Shown: positions 7,046 to 17,691, counted from the stretch's first letter. The stretch: DNA of 52,980 nucleotides from Desulfuromonadales bacterium (GCA_016650295.1 JAENWA010000121.1:1-52980); one strand, 5' to 3'. Made by a program: numbers and translations. Notes: generated by a model not told the origin, from the sequence alone.

Positions 7046-8212
7046 TCATCTGCCGGAGGTTGTGCTGCTGATATCGATCACGGTTACTTCCGGCGGGGCG
7101 AACAGCCGCATGGGCGGCCCCCAGGTTCCGCTGCCGCGGGATACGTGGATTTTTGAATTGTTTGCCAGTGTGGTTGTACCGCAGGGGATCGGGAAATTCA
7201 GGCGCACCAGCAGGTTGAAGGGGAATATCTGTCCCTTGTGGACGTGTCCGGACAGTTGCAGGTCAAAATATTTGCTGCTTGTCGCGACAACCAGCGGGCG
7301 GTGTTTGAGCAGGATCTGGAATTGACTTTGGGACAGCGACTGGAGGAGTTTCAGTTCGGGCGGTTCGACAATCGGCTGGCCCTTGCGCCTTCCGGCGACA
7401 TCATCTACACCACTGATGGTAATTCCTTCCGGAAGTGTCACCGACTGATCACGGAGCAGCGTGAATCCGGCTTTGCGGGTGAACTCCAGGGCCTGATCAA
7501 GCCCGGCGTAATTCTCGTGATTGCCGGTTACCGCGAATTTCCCCCCTTTAGTCGGTACTTCGGCAATCAGTGCGGCCATTTTGTCAAAGTGTGCCAGGAC
7601 GTCTTCCCGGGACAGACGACCATCCACCAGATCGCCGGTTGAGACCAAAATATCGGGCTTTGCCGCCCGGACCGCCTGCAGGACCGATTCCAGCCTGGAC
7701 TCTCGGAACAGCAGCCCCACATGGACATCGCTGATCTGCACGATCCGGATTCTGCTCGCTGTGGGCGGGAGCTTATCCGTAGTCACCACAACATGATCGG
7801 TCCTGATCCGGCGTGCTTCATACAGTGAGTAGCCACTGGCAATCAGTGTCAGGAACAGGGCTATTTCGCAGGTGATGGCTGCGGTCAGGAATCCGGGAAC
7901 GGCGGTATTGCAAAATCGATGTGAAAGCCAGACTGCAGCACGAATCGAATCCGCCGCTGCCAGGGTCGTGCAAAAGATAAATATGCTCCCCATCCAGATA
8001 TAGCCGGCCCAGGCCAGCCAGGTGGCGGTCCGGTCATGTCCGGCACCTTCTGCAATGCGAACCAGCAACGGGGCCACCGTCATCAGCACCATCCAGCCTG
8101 CCAGGAGGGCTGTTACCTGTTGTCCCAGCGAGAACGCCCCGCGCAGCCTGGCGAATGCATAGACATGCATGCCGCCATACAGCGAGAGGAAGGTGATCAG
8201 GAAGAGGGACAT
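7046..8212 (-). CDS. Membrane-anchored calcineurin-like metallophosphoesterase
   Basis: The 388-residue protein has about four hydrophobic segments in the first 130 residues and then a YaeI/YkuE-type phosphoesterase domain. Metal-binding motifs occur in the usual order: QISDVHVG (159-166), STGDLVDG (191-198), TGNHE (229-233), a single His in KHRPL, and LSGHVHKGQIFP. The substrate is unknown; some relatives act on lipid A precursors or on phosphodiesters. The start lies inside the end of rnhB (16-bp overlap) with AGGGAG upstream, so the two genes are translationally coupled. Topology suggests a catalytic domain tethered to the inner membrane. Confidence 0.88.
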   Translation of the reverse strand: MSLFLITFLSLYGGMHVYAFARLRGAFSLGQQVTALLAGWMVLMTVAPLLVRIAEGAGHDRTATWLAWAGYIWMGSIFIFCTTLAAADSIRAAVWLSHRFCNTAVPGFLTAAITCEIALFLTLIASGYSLYEARRIRTDHVVVTTDKLPPTASRIRIVQISDVHVGLLFRESRLESVLQAVRAAKPDILVSTGDLVDGRLSREDVLAHFDKMAALIAEVPTKGGKFAVTGNHENYAGLDQALEFTRKAGFTLLRDQSVTLPEGITISGVDDVAGRRKGQPIVEPPELKLLQSLSQSQFQILLKHRPLVVATSSKYFDLQLSGHVHKGQIFPFNLLVRLNFPIPCGTTTLANNSKIHVSRGSGTWGPPMRLFAPPEVTVIDISSTTSGR

Positions 8213-8847
8213 GATACATGCTCCCTGACGCCTCCGAAGCTCAGGCGGTGGATGGGGGAGGGGCCCAGACAGCGGATCGCCTCCAGATGTGCGGCGGAGC
8301 CGTAGCCCTTGTGTCCGGCGAAGCCGTAACCGGGATGAATTGTGTCCAGTTCACGCATGAGACGGTCACGGGTGACTTTGGCGATGATCGAGGCAGCGGC
8401 TATGGAGAGGCTGAGGGAGTCGCCTTTTTTTATGGTTTTCTGCGGAATGGCTGATTCTATGGTGCTGATGCCGTCGATCAGGATGATATCCGGTTGCGGA
8501 GTGAGTTGTGAAACGGCCGTCAGCATGGCGTGGCGAGTGGCCTGAAGGATGTTGATCCGGTCAATCAGTTCCGGCGATCCCATGCCGACGCCTACAGAAA
8601 CAGCCATGGACATGATAACGTCAAACAGACGTTCGCGTTTGTCCGGAGAGAGCTTTTTGGAGTCATTGACCTCTTCGATATGCAGACCCGCCGGCAGGAT
8701 CACCGCTGCCGCGACAACCGGTCCGGCCAGTGGCCCGCGACCGGCTTCATCCACACCGGCGACCAGATGGAATCCGTTAGTGAGGGCCTGTCGCTCGAAG
8801 TAGAGCAGGTCAACCGGCGAGTTGTTGAAGAGTTCGGTCTGAATCAT
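8197..8847 (-). CDS. rnhB: Ribonuclease HII
   Basis: A 216-residue RNase HII that removes ribonucleotides and RNA primers from RNA-DNA hybrids. The signature GVDEAGRGPLAGPVVAAAV (residues 31-49, catalytic Asp33 and Glu34), NDSKKLS, LIDG and the KVTRDR helix are all visible. The start at 8847 has only a weak ribosome site. It lies just after rplS in the same direction but behind an rplS terminator and a two-hairpin element, so it may depend on readthrough or on an unseen promoter. It overlaps the downstream phosphoesterase gene. Confidence 0.95.
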   Translation of the reverse strand: MIQTELFNNSPVDLLYFERQALTNGFHLVAGVDEAGRGPLAGPVVAAAVILPAGLHIEEVNDSKKLSPDKRERLFDVIMSMAVSVGVGMGSPELIDRINILQATRHAMLTAVSQLTPQPDIILIDGISTIESAIPQKTIKKGDSLSLSIAAASIIAKVTRDRLMRELDTIHPGYGFAGHKGYGSAAHLEAIRCLGPSPIHRLSFGGVREHVSCPSS

Positions 8848-8862
8848 GCGCTATACCCGGGC

Positions 8863-8940
8863 CCTGATAAACAGGATAAGTGCGTTAACGAAGTTATTTC
8901 TGCCTGAAACACGCAGAAATAACTTCTAACTTACTAAAAG
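8863..8940 (-). repeat. Two-hairpin intergenic element, copy 1 (upstream of rnhB)
   Basis: The core hairpin has perfect 14-bp arms at 8890-8903 and 8913-8926, extended by flanking GTTA/TAAC and AGT/ACT pairs. A small second hairpin is at 8863-8866/8872-8875. A second copy with the same spacing lies at 13208-13285 upstream of ffh, and several base pairs differ by compensatory changes. Read in the direction of rnhB it lies between the rplS terminator and the rnhB start codon. Confidence 0.7.
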
Positions 8941-8941
8941 C

Positions 8942-8969
8942 AAAACGCCCCGCAGAGCGGGGCGTTTTA
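8942..8969 (-). terminator. Intrinsic terminator after rplS
   Basis: ACGCCCCGC and GCGGGGCGT form a 9-bp GC-rich stem with an AGA loop. On the minus strand the stem is followed by TTTT. It begins just downstream of the rplS stop codon and closes the ffh-rplS operon. Confidence 0.85.
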
Positions 8970-8972
8970 GTG

Positions 8973-9329
8973 TTATGCAGCCTTGACGTACTTGCGCTCG
9001 CGAATGCGGGCGGCCTTGCCGCGCAGTTTGCGCAGGTAGTAGAGCTTGGCGCGACGGACATGCCCACGGGTTATGACTTCGATCTGCTCAAGGATAGGTG
9101 AATGGAGCGGGAAAACCCTCTCTACGCCTATGCCGTTGGAAATTTTACGGACCGTGAATGACTCGCGGATACCGCCGTTCTGACGGCCGATAACAACACC
9201 CTGGAAAACCTGGATACGCTGCTTGTCGCCCTCAATGATCTTAACGTGCACCTTGACCGAATCACCGACCTTGAAAGGGGTGATATTCTTCTTCATCTGT
9301 TCAAATTCCAGAAAATCGATGGTATTCAT
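8973..9329 (-). CDS. rplS: 50S ribosomal protein L19
   Basis: A 118-residue L19 with typical segments [45 protein letters not shown] and [10 protein letters not shown]19 sits at the interface of the 50S and 30S subunits. It is the last gene of the ffh-rpsP-khpA-rimM-trmD-COG4752 operon and is followed by an intrinsic terminator. Confidence 0.97.
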   Translation of the reverse strand: MNTIDFLEFEQMKKNITPFKVGDSVKVHVKIIEGDKQRIQVFQGVVIGRQNGGIRESFTVRKISNGIGVERVFPLHSPILEQIEVITRGHVRRAKLYYLRKLRGKAARIRERKYVKAA

Positions 9330-9376
9330 TGCTTGATTCCTCCTCTATGTCTCTCTTTGTTCATGGATGTGTGAAT

Positions 9377-9952
9377 CTATGGTGTTCCCCTCAGCCGGTC
9401 GAGCATGATGGCCGCTGCCGAACGGACCGAGAGGTGATTGTATGTGCCGGGACCCGCTATTGGTTCGAGGATGTAATCCGCATGCTGAAAGCATTCATCC
9501 GTCAGTCCCCATCCGGTTCCCAGCAAAAGCAGGTACGGACTTTCGGAATTGCCGAGCATCTGCCTGAAACCCTCGCAGGTGATGCTCCCCGCTCGATTGG
9601 CGGCGCCGGTTATGACGGTCTTGAGCGGTTCAGAAAAGCCGCTCTGAAAATCTGACAGCGCATCTTTGAGCGTGTCACAGACCCTGACAATATCAAGTGC
9701 TTCCTTGCGATCCGGGTTATAGGCGGCGCCCCAGCCCGCCTGCCAATGTCCTGTTATGCGCTGTGCCAGTGCCCGCTGATCCTGCGACGGGGTTACGATG
9801 TAGAAACGATCAAGGCCGAACGTTCTGGATGAGCGGGCTATATCATGCAGATCCAGGTTGGTCAGGGCCGTGGTGACTACTTCGTGAAGCTTGTTATACA
9901 CCGGATAGTGCACGAGAGCTATGGCCAGATTAGCAGCAGGCAGCGGCATCAT
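9377..9952 (-). CDS. SPOUT-class RNA methyltransferase-like protein (COG4752)
   Basis: A 191-residue protein of the RNA_Me_trans family (COG4752, TM1570-like), a predicted SPOUT methyltransferase using S-adenosylmethionine. Visible features are the N-terminal [31 protein letters not shown] and a C-terminal knot region, [15 protein letters not shown] followed by [19 protein letters not shown]. It is encoded between trmD and rplS, a placement I recall from Geobacter and Thermotoga relatives, and its start overlaps the trmD end by 23 bp. The target RNA is unknown to me. The context suggests tRNA or rRNA modification. Confidence 0.85.
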   Translation of the reverse strand: MMPLPAANLAIALVHYPVYNKLHEVVTTALTNLDLHDIARSSRTFGLDRFYIVTPSQDQRALAQRITGHWQAGWGAAYNPDRKEALDIVRVCDTLKDALSDFQSGFSEPLKTVITGAANRAGSITCEGFRQMLGNSESPYLLLLGTGWGLTDECFQHADYILEPIAGPGTYNHLSVRSAAAIMLDRLRGTP

Positions 9953-10676
9953 TCCGTTCCAGTTCTGTAATCAGTTTCCGGTCTTCCTTTGTCAGGGCAA
10001 CCCCGGTCATCAGATCCGGACGAAGCAGGCGTGTCTTTCGCAGTGATTCGCTCCGCCGCCATTTCCTGATCAGATTATGGTTTCCCGACAGCAGTATCTC
10101 GGGAACAGTCAGTCCTCTGAATTCAGGGGGCCGCGTATACTGCGGGTACTCCAGTAATCCGTCGCAAAACGAGTCGGTACCCGCCGATTCATCGCTGCCG
10201 AGCACTCCCGGAATAAGACGTGTTACCGCATCAACGATAGTCATTGCTGCGATTTCTCCCCCGGAAAGGACAAAGTCACCGATGGAGATGTCATCTTCTA
10301 TACAAAGGCTGCGCATGCGTTCGTCGATGCCTTCGTAGCGACCGCAAACAATGATCAATCCGCTTTGCCCGGCCAGTTCAGCTGCCACCCGGTGGGTCAG
10401 GCGGCGTCCCTGGGGAGAGGTCAGCACGACCGTCGAAGCGGGATGAAGCTGCTTGACCGACTCAATGCAGGCGGTCAGGGGCTCGACCTTCATGACCATG
10501 CCGGCGCCGCCGCCATAGGGTGCGTCGTCGGTGGTCTGATGGCGATCGGTAGCCCAATCGCGGATATTGTGTATTGCAATGTCAATGAGCTGTTTATCCC
10601 TGCCGCGTCTGATGATGCTCTCATCAAACGGTCCGGCGAACATGCCGGGGAACAGGGTCAATATGTCAAATCTCAT
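9930..10676 (-). CDS. trmD: tRNA (guanine-37-N1)-methyltransferase
   Basis: A 248-residue TrmD that methylates G37 next to the anticodon, preventing frameshifting. Recognised segments are [13 protein letters not shown], the [11 protein letters not shown] loop, VLTSPQG, the knot region [14 protein letters not shown], and [11 protein letters not shown] with the conserved methionine-binding turn. It overlaps rimM by four bases (ATGA), which indicates tight coupling. The C-terminal [19 protein letters not shown] is typical. Confidence 0.97.
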   Translation of the reverse strand: MRFDILTLFPGMFAGPFDESIIRRGRDKQLIDIAIHNIRDWATDRHQTTDDAPYGGGAGMVMKVEPLTACIESVKQLHPASTVVLTSPQGRRLTHRVAAELAGQSGLIIVCGRYEGIDERMRSLCIEDDISIGDFVLSGGEIAAMTIVDAVTRLIPGVLGSDESAGTDSFCDGLLEYPQYTRPPEFRGLTVPEILLSGNHNLIRKWRRSESLRKTRLLRPDLMTGVALTKEDRKLITELERNDAAACC

Positions 10677-11194
10677 AGATCCAGCAGACCATCAATCGGA
10701 GTAACGATGATTTTGCCGCCCACCGGATCAATATCTTTAATGACATCTCCAATGGCCGGAATCAGGTACTCGCGTTCTTCATTTCTCACAACATAGATAT
10801 CGCTGCTGCCGGTTTCAAAAATATCCGCGACGGTGCCCAGCAGGGTGCCATCGTCAGTAATAACCTTGAGACCGATCAGGTCACTCCAGTAGTACTCATC
10901 GTCATCCAGCGCCGAAAGCTGGCAACGCTTGAGGCAGATCTCGTTTCCCATGAATGCTTCAACCAGATTAATGTCATCAAAGTCCTTGATACCTATGATG
11001 AATTTACCGGAGTTGGCATTGAAACTCTGCAGAGTCACCTCACGTAGAACTCCTGCCGGCGACTTCAGGGTAACGGACCGCGCAACACTCAGACTGTCAG
11101 CGTTACCAGAGTAGGAGTGAAGCTTCATCTGGCCCTTGATCCCGTGGGTTCCGATTATTTTTCCGACCGGGATCAGTTCTTCCGAGTCACGCAT
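10673..11194 (-). CDS. rimM: 16S rRNA processing protein RimM
   Basis: A 173-residue RimM, a 30S maturation factor that binds S19 and helps process 16S rRNA. The N-terminal beta-barrel starts with [20 protein letters not shown]. The C-terminal PRC barrel carries [20 protein letters not shown] and [12 protein letters not shown]. The start overlaps the khpA stop (TAATG) and the end overlaps trmD, so all three are translationally coupled. Confidence 0.96.
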   Translation of the reverse strand: MRDSEELIPVGKIIGTHGIKGQMKLHSYSGNADSLSVARSVTLKSPAGVLREVTLQSFNANSGKFIIGIKDFDDINLVEAFMGNEICLKRCQLSALDDDEYYWSDLIGLKVITDDGTLLGTVADIFETGSSDIYVVRNEEREYLIPAIGDVIKDIDPVGGKIIVTPIDGLLDL

Positions 11195-11424
11195 TATTCC
11201 ACAATCTTGAGAACAGCTTTCTTGTTGTCCTTGGTGGACACTGCATTAAGGATGGTGCGAATCGCCTTGGCGGTACGACCTTCCTTGCCGATGATACGAC
11301 CCATATCTTCCTTTGCGACAGTCAATTTAATGATCAGGGTATCTTCTTCCGTCTCTTCGGCTGTTACTACCAGGGAAGGGTCGTCGACCAGTGCCTTTGC
11401 GATGGTTTCAACAAGTGCTTTCAT
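11194..11424 (-). CDS. khpA: KH-domain RNA-binding protein KhpA
   Basis: A 76-residue single KH-domain protein (YlqC/KhpA, formerly UPF0109). The GxxG loop is in EDMGRIIGKEGRTAKAI, followed by the typical helix. KhpA works with KhpB in Gram-positive bacteria to bind RNAs affecting cell division; here its role is inferred only from family and operon position between rpsP and rimM. The frame is open to 11442, but the ATG at 11424 has AGAGGA upstream and matches the family start MKALVETIAKALVDDP. Confidence 0.93.
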   Translation of the reverse strand: MKALVETIAKALVDDPSLVVTAEETEEDTLIIKLTVAKEDMGRIIGKEGRTAKAIRTILNAVSTKDNKKAVLKIVE

Positions 11425-11478
11425 GACGTATCCTCTGCTCATTGTAAAATGACCGGCGGACCGGGATGGAATACAGGT

Positions 11479-11745
11479 TTATGCCGTCGGTGCCGCCGCC
11501 TTGTCCAGTATTCCGGCTTTTTTGAGAAGCTGTTTGACGGTATCTGTGGGCTGGGCTCCCTTGTTGAGCCATTCCACAATCTTTTCCTCGTTCAGTTTGA
11601 CGACGGCCGGGTTCTTGGTCGGGTCATAGGTACCCATGTTTTCGATGAAGCGGCCATCCCTGCGGCAACGCTCGTCTGCAACCACGACCTGGTAGAACGG
11701 TCTCTTTTTTGCGCCTGCACGAGCAAGCCTGATCTTTGTTGCCAT
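11479..11745 (-). CDS. rpsP: 30S ribosomal protein S16
   Basis: An 88-residue S16 with the family start [20 protein letters not shown] and the segment [18 protein letters not shown]16 stabilises the 5' domain of 16S rRNA. It is preceded by ffh (62-bp gap) and followed by khpA (54-bp gap) in the same direction. Confidence 0.97.
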   Translation of the reverse strand: MATKIRLARAGAKKRPFYQVVVADERCRRDGRFIENMGTYDPTKNPAVVKLNEEKIVEWLNKGAQPTDTVKQLLKKAGILDKAAAPTA

Positions 11746-11807
11746 TGTGATTCCTCCTGAGTTGTTCCTTCTGCGTTGATTTTGTATAAATACGGTAATG
11801 TGGTAAC

Positions 11808-13172
11808 TTATCCGAACGGCCGCATACCCTTGCCAAGTCCCCCCATGCCTTTGAGAAGACCTTTTGGCCCGAGTTTCTGCAGCTGTTTAACAACTTTTTG
11901 TGCCTCGGTAAAACGCTTGAGCAGTTGGTTGACCTCCGGAACGCTGGTACCGCTTCCCTTGGCTATGCGCAAACGACGGCTGCCGTTGATGATGCCATGG
12001 TTGGCCCGTTCTCCCGGTGTCATGGAACGGATGATGGCTTCTATGCGCTTCATCTCGTTCTCACTCGGCTGGGCGCCTTTCATCTGTTTCATCATCTTGC
12101 CCATGCCGGGAATCATGCCCATGATCGATTCCATTGAGCCCATTTTTTTGATCTGCTGCATCTGGGCCAGGAAATCTTCAAGATCGAACTGGTTTTTCTT
12201 GAGCTTTTGCTGAAGCCGGGCAGTCTCTTTCTCGTCAAAGACAGATTGGGCCTTTTCCACCAGACTAAGCACATCGCCCATACCCAAAATGCGGGATACG
12301 AGACGGTCAGGGTGGAACACCTCCAGCGCATCCAGTTTCTCGCCCAGACCTACGAATTTGATCGGCTTGCCGGTGACCGCTTTGATGGAAAGAGCCGCAC
12401 CACCTTTTGCGTCGCCGTCAAGCTTGGTCAGCACAACACCGGTGATCTCCAGCCGTTCATTGAAGCCGGCAGCCACGTTGACCGCTTCCTGTCCGGTCAT
12501 GGCATCGGCCACAAAGAGGATTTCCAGCGGCTGCGTGACGGACTTGATCTCCGCCAGTTCACCCATCAGGAAATCGTCAATCTGGTGCCGACCGGCGGTG
12601 TCGAGCAGGACGGTGTCATAACCGTTCAGTTCGGCGAACTTCATTGCGGCGATGCAGATCTCGACCGGTTTCTGGTCGGCAGAGGAGTTGAACACCTCCA
12701 GGCCGAGCTGCCTGCCGACGGTTTTGAGCTGTTCGATCGCCGCAGGGCGGTAGACATCGGCCGGTACCAGCAGCGGCCGGCGTTTCAGGCCCTTCAGGTG
12801 CCTGCCCAGCTTGCCGCAGGTGGTAGTCTTGCCGGCGCCCTGCAAGCCGACCATCATTATTGCTACCGGCGGTTTTGCCGCCAGGTTGAGTGCATTGTCA
12901 CTGCCGCCGCCCATGACGGCAACCAGTTCGTCGTGGACGATACGAACGATCTGTTGGCCGGGCGAGAGGCTCTGCAACACCTCGACACCAATGGCTTTTG
13001 TCCGGACGCTTTCGACGAAATCCTTGACAACCTTGAAGTTTACATCAGCCTCAAGCAGCGCCAGGCGCACCTCGCGCAAGGCATCCTTGATGTTTTCCTC
13101 GGTCATTACCCCCTGACCGCGGAGTTTCTTAAAGACCGACTCAAGTTTTTCCGAAAGGTTATCAAACATCAC
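11808..13172 (-). CDS. ffh: Signal recognition particle protein Ffh
   Basis: The 454-residue protein has the three Ffh domains: an N-terminal four-helix bundle, a G domain and a Met-rich M domain. G-domain motifs are [14 protein letters not shown] near residue 108, DTAGRHQ and [10 protein letters not shown]. The M domain has [18 protein letters not shown] and the RNA-binding helix [19 protein letters not shown]. With 4.5S RNA it targets inner-membrane and some exported proteins to the Sec translocon. It is the first gene of the operon, behind a consensus-like promoter (13292-13321) and a structured leader element. Confidence 0.97.
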   Translation of the reverse strand: MMFDNLSEKLESVFKKLRGQGVMTEENIKDALREVRLALLEADVNFKVVKDFVESVRTKAIGVEVLQSLSPGQQIVRIVHDELVAVMGGGSDNALNLAAKPPVAIMMVGLQGAGKTTTCGKLGRHLKGLKRRPLLVPADVYRPAAIEQLKTVGRQLGLEVFNSSADQKPVEICIAAMKFAELNGYDTVLLDTAGRHQIDDFLMGELAEIKSVTQPLEILFVADAMTGQEAVNVAAGFNERLEITGVVLTKLDGDAKGGAALSIKAVTGKPIKFVGLGEKLDALEVFHPDRLVSRILGMGDVLSLVEKAQSVFDEKETARLQQKLKKNQFDLEDFLAQMQQIKKMGSMESIMGMIPGMGKMMKQMKGAQPSENEMKRIEAIIRSMTPGERANHGIINGSRRLRIAKGSGTSVPEVNQLLKRFTEAQKVVKQLQKLGPKGLLKGMGGLGKGMRPFG

Positions 13173-13207
13173 AAGGTTTCATCGTTTCTTCAGGCAGAAT
13201 ATTCCTA

Positions 13208-13285
13208 CCCCAAAAACGGGATAAGTGCGTCAACGAGATGATTTTGTGCTCAAAATCGCAAAAATAATCTCTGACTTACTAAAAG
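13208..13285 (-). repeat. Two-hairpin intergenic element, copy 2 (ffh leader)
   Basis: Second copy of the element at 8863-8940, of the same length and spacing. It begins and ends with the same flanks (GGATAAGTGCGT and CTTACTAAAAG). Compared with copy 1, several stem pairs are swapped in a compensatory way, and the apical part is less well paired. The predicted ffh promoter would start RNA at about 13285, so this element would form the first bases of the ffh transcript. Confidence 0.7.
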
Positions 13286-13291
13286 GGGATC

Positions 13292-13321
13292 ACTATAAAG
13301 TATAGACCCGAAAACTGTCAA
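13292..13321 (-). promoter_or_regulatory. Predicted promoter of the ffh operon
   Basis: On the minus strand TTGACA (13321-13316) and TATAGT (13297-13292) are 18 bp apart. Transcription would begin near 13285, at the edge of the two-hairpin element. Confidence 0.6.
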
Positions 13322-13337
13322 GAACTATTTGGATTAT

Positions 13338-13375
13338 CAGGAGTCTGTCGGACCTGTGAGTCCGACAGACTCCTG
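13338..13375. repeat. Perfect 16-bp hairpin between ffh and yedF
   Basis: Arms at 13338-13353 and 13360-13375 are perfectly complementary with a 6-base loop. There is no T tract on either side, so it is not a classical intrinsic terminator. It separates yedF, whose transcript ends just to the right, from the ffh promoter and may insulate the two. The core TCTGTCGGAC resembles the 9-bp repeats inside the efflux adaptor gene at 18802-18846. Confidence 0.65.
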
Positions 13376-13421
13376 GGATGCTCGCGGCCGATTGATTCCA
13401 TACGGGACAGGCAGGGGGCTT

Positions 13422-14000
13422 CTACAGCCTTATGACCAGTCCTGACTTCAGCAGGTATTCGGCGATGGATAGCATATTCGTTATGCCGCCGGCCCGCTGC
13501 TTCTCCTTGAGGTTAAAAAAGTCGAGGCACAGACCGCAGGAGAATATCTCGATACCCATACCGTGAAGTTTTGTGAGCGCTTCAAAGGTATCCGAATCCG
13601 CACAGGGCAGGAAGACCCCCGTATTCACGAACAGCATGCGGGAGGGGAGCTCATCGGTTTCAAGCAAGGTGTGGATAAAGCTCTTCATCAGCAGCCGGCC
13701 GAGTTCGTCCGGGCCATCACCGAGACGGTCGGAAGTGATCAGCAGTACGCGATCACCCGGCAACCCGGCGTGATGGGCGGGTTGCATGGCGCCGGGGGGA
13801 GCTGTGATAGTCAGAACCCAGCCAGCGCCATCCGGCTCTTCAGTTACCTGACAGCCGCGATTACGGGAAAAACGGGCTACGTTCTCACGGGGGGCGCCGT
13901 CATCAAGCAGTATTCGGATTTCGCGATGTCCCTGTAAGGCCTTTTTGACGGTGATCACCGGCGCCGGGCATGCAAGATTCCTGCAGTCAATTGTTTCCAT
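13422..14000 (-). CDS. yedF: Selenium-metabolism-linked sulfurtransferase-like protein YedF
   Basis: The 192-residue protein has an N-terminal TusA/SirA-like domain (METIDCRNLACPAPVITVKK, with the CPxP motif at 11-14) and a C-terminal DsrE-like domain ending in a conserved IEIFSCGLCLDFF cysteine pair. This two-domain form is the family often linked to selenium metabolism (TIGR03527). It is encoded two bases after a DUF3343 gene, a frequent partner thought to carry selenium or sulfur. No selD or selA lies in the window, so the selenium role is by family only. Confidence 0.85.
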   Translation of the reverse strand: METIDCRNLACPAPVITVKKALQGHREIRILLDDGAPRENVARFSRNRGCQVTEEPDGAGWVLTITAPPGAMQPAHHAGLPGDRVLLITSDRLGDGPDELGRLLMKSFIHTLLETDELPSRMLFVNTGVFLPCADSDTFEALTKLHGMGIEIFSCGLCLDFFNLKEKQRAGGITNMLSIAEYLLKSGLVIRL

Positions 14001-14002
14001 GG

Positions 14003-14290
14003 TTACGTATCTCCGGCCAAATCCTGTGCATTAAGATAGCTTCCGCCGACAAATCTGCTAACGAAAGCCGGCAATAATTGTTCCTGTTCCAGTATCCGCA
14101 TGACTTCGTCTCTGATTTCGGGGCTGAACCGCAGCGCCAGGCCGCAATCAGTCAACAGCTGGCGAGGAGCGGGGATCAGCAGGATCGGGAGTCCGCGGGA
14201 CTTGAGGATGCTTTCCGCCTTCATTACCCGGTGGGCCGAATTGAATATCGCCAGATAATCGCCTTCCTGAACCATCAATCTGTTTCCCAT
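14003..14290 (-). CDS. DUF3343 putative selenium/sulfur carrier protein
   Basis: A 95-residue DUF3343-family protein (Pfam annotation: putative Se/S carrier). The pattern YLAIFNSAHRVMKAESILKS, then PAPRQLLTDCGLALRF with a conserved Cys, fits the family. The start at 14290 has a weak ribosome site; Met6 at 14275 is an alternative. It is co-transcribed with yedF, two bases downstream, and the pair probably hands a reactive Se or S atom between cysteines. Confidence 0.82.
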   Translation of the reverse strand: MGNRLMVQEGDYLAIFNSAHRVMKAESILKSRGLPILLIPAPRQLLTDCGLALRFSPEIRDEVMRILEQEQLLPAFVSRFVGGSYLNAQDLAGDT

Positions 14291-14365
14291 CTACCGACCT
14301 TGTTAGACAACATGCGGATTGACAAACTCCCTGAGACTTTTTACTATGCCCAAAAGGAGCAGGCC

Positions 14366-14614
14366 ATGCAAGTGTTGTTAACCATTGTCGGACTCATTCT
14401 TCTCACTTTTGTCATCAGTGTCCCTTGTGGATACCTGCGACAGAACTATAAAAAATATTCATTCATGTGGTTTCTGTTGATCCATATCCCGATCCCGTTC
14501 ATAGTTTTCCTGCGTATCGAGGCAGGGCTCGACTGGCATGTCATACCGCTGACTCTGGGAGGGGCGGTGGCCGGGCAGATTTTTGGCGGCTATGTCAGCC
14601 GCCGGAGAAAATAA
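14366..14614 (+). CDS. Small inner-membrane protein of unknown function
   Basis: An 82-residue hydrophobic protein with three likely membrane segments (about residues 2-20, 33-50 and 58-77) and a basic C-terminus, SRRRK. The frame is open further upstream, across the divergent DUF3343 gene, but the ATG at 14366 has AGGAG at 14355-14359 and begins the hydrophobic stretch. It ends one base before the next gene starts, so the two form an operon. I do not recognise the family. Confidence 0.75.
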   Translation: MQVLLTIVGLILLTFVISVPCGYLRQNYKKYSFMWFLLIHIPIPFIVFLRIEAGLDWHVIPLTLGGAVAGQIFGGYVSRRRK

Positions 14615-14615
14615 C

Positions 14616-15095
14616 ATGGCAAGACGGCAGAAGATGCGCTTCCCCCTCCCTCTCGGAGACATCGCCCGCCAGGAGTTCATGGTACGGGGATTGGGGGAGC
14701 GTCTGCGCGAGGCCGAAATCTGGCGGATCTGGCCCGAGGTGGTCGGACCGACAGTCGCTGCTCGGGCCATACCGCTGCGCATCATCAAAGGGACTCTCAC
14801 CGTGGCTGTATCCAGCGGCCCCTGGATGCAGGAACTGCGCTTCCTGACTACAATGATGCGGGACAAGCTCAATGAGCGGTTGGGTGCGGAGGTTGTCAGT
14901 GAAATCATATTGAAGGCCGGCAGGGTTGATCAAGCTGCCGAGCCGGCGCCTGAAGATGTCCCGCGCAAAAAAAGGCTGACAGCCCGTCAACTGGCTCTTA
15001 TTGACGGGCTGTCAGCCGGGATAATAAATCCTGAAACACGTGAAGCCTTTGCCGACCTTATGAAAGCCAGCCTCAAAGCCCCACGATCCAGCTAG
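14616..15095 (+). CDS. DUF721 / DciA-like protein
   Basis: A 159-residue protein with a DUF721 (DciA-type) core: REAEIWRIWPEVVGPTVAAR, then IKGTLTVAVSSGPWMQELRF and MMRDKLNERLGAEVVSEI. DciA assists loading of the replicative helicase in bacteria lacking DnaC; whether this protein does so here is inference, since it is not next to a replication gene. The C-terminal 45 residues are charged. The ATG at 14616 has GGAG upstream and directly follows the previous stop codon. The frame open upstream of 14616 lies inside the previous gene and is rejected. Confidence 0.8.
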   Translation: MARRQKMRFPLPLGDIARQEFMVRGLGERLREAEIWRIWPEVVGPTVAARAIPLRIIKGTLTVAVSSGPWMQELRFLTTMMRDKLNERLGAEVVSEIILKAGRVDQAAEPAPEDVPRKKRLTARQLALIDGLSAGIINPETREAFADLMKASLKAPRSS

Positions 15096-15131
15096 CCGTT
15101 TTTACTCTTCTCCGCAAGACAATTAATTCTG

Positions 15132-16811
<1,680 letters not shown>

Positions 16812-16984
16812 GCCGGATTCTCCTCATGCAGTCGGTAATATACCTGATTCTTTTACACGGCGTCACATCGTGCTGTCAACCGCTTTAGGCGCAGGAATAC
16901 CGACATGTCCGTAAACTCACTTTACTGGACGTAACCCGTCGGGAAGCGTGCCGGATCAGACACCGCTGTGATAGCGAGAATGAC

Positions 16985-17012
16985 TTGACAAAAAGGATTG
17001 AACTGGTATCGT
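16985..17012 (+). promoter_or_regulatory. Predicted promoter of the ferritin-like gene
   Basis: TTGACA (16985-16990) and TATCGT (17007-17012) with a 16-bp spacer, 35 bp before the start codon. Confidence 0.5.
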
Positions 17013-17047
17013 TTTTGTCACCACTTCAATCAAGAAAGGAGCAGGCC

Positions 17048-17539
17048 ATGAGCATAGATGTACAGGAAGCGATCAAGCGCTCCATCCAGACCGAAAAGAA
17101 TGCCATGAACTTTTACCAGCTGGGCGCGGAACAGATGAAAAATACCGACGCTCGCAAAACCTTCGAACTTTTGGCTCGGGAAGAGCGTGACCATGCCGAA
17201 CATTTTTTCAGAATTTATACCGGTTCCGATATCCCGTCGCTGGATGCCTTTCTTGATATCCCCCCCGACAACGAATCCAGCTGGATATCATCCATTGCGA
17301 GGCTGGTTGAAAGCGACTTCACCGAACAGAAGGCCATGGAACTCGCCATGGATCGTGAAAAAAACCTTGAAGAAACCCTGCTGGACACCGCCGTAAAAAT
17401 TGATGATGTGGCTGTCAAGGCTGTCTTTGAGTTGAATGCCAAAGAGACCCATAACCACTATTTGCTGATCGAGTCCGAATATGCCCGTATCATGGGTATG
17501 GTGCATGAATCCGACATGGACACCTACGTCAGGGAATAG
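17048..17539 (+). CDS. Ferritin-like / rubrerythrin-type di-iron protein
   Basis: A 163-residue four-helix bundle protein of the erythrin/rubrerythrin-like group, without a rubredoxin domain. Iron-ligand patterns are visible: QTEKNAMNFYQ (Glu), LAREERDHAEHFF (ExxH-like), SDFTEQKAMELAMDREKNLEETL and NAKETHNHYLL (ExxH). Such proteins handle peroxide or iron in anaerobes. The frame is open from 16985, but the ATG at 17048 has AAAGGAGCAGGCC just upstream and is preferred. It has a predicted promoter and its own terminator. Confidence 0.85.
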   Translation: MSIDVQEAIKRSIQTEKNAMNFYQLGAEQMKNTDARKTFELLAREERDHAEHFFRIYTGSDIPSLDAFLDIPPDNESSWISSIARLVESDFTEQKAMELAMDREKNLEETLLDTAVKIDDVAVKAVFELNAKETHNHYLLIESEYARIMGMVHESDMDTYVRE

Positions 17540-17565
17540 GATTCAATCTTCCTCGTAGATGATGA

Positions 17566-17602
17566 CAACAAAAACCCCTTGCAGTGTGAGGGGTTTTTGT
17601 TG
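17566..17602 (+). terminator. Intrinsic terminator after the ferritin-like gene
   Basis: CAACAAAAACCCCT (17566-17579) pairs with AGGGGTTTTTGTTG (17589-17602), a 14-bp stem with a T run inside its 3' arm. It is symmetrical enough to work in both directions. Confidence 0.85.
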
Positions 17603-17691
17603 TTTTGCGGCAAGAAAAAAAGTTGTAAGGTACGGGTGTTGGTATATACTGCCGACTTTAAAAAAATGAAATTCCTCGGATGGAGCGCCGG

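Noticed and set aside
12207-13241. A 344-codon plus-strand frame over ffh
   Set aside because: Antisense to ffh, which has every expected motif.
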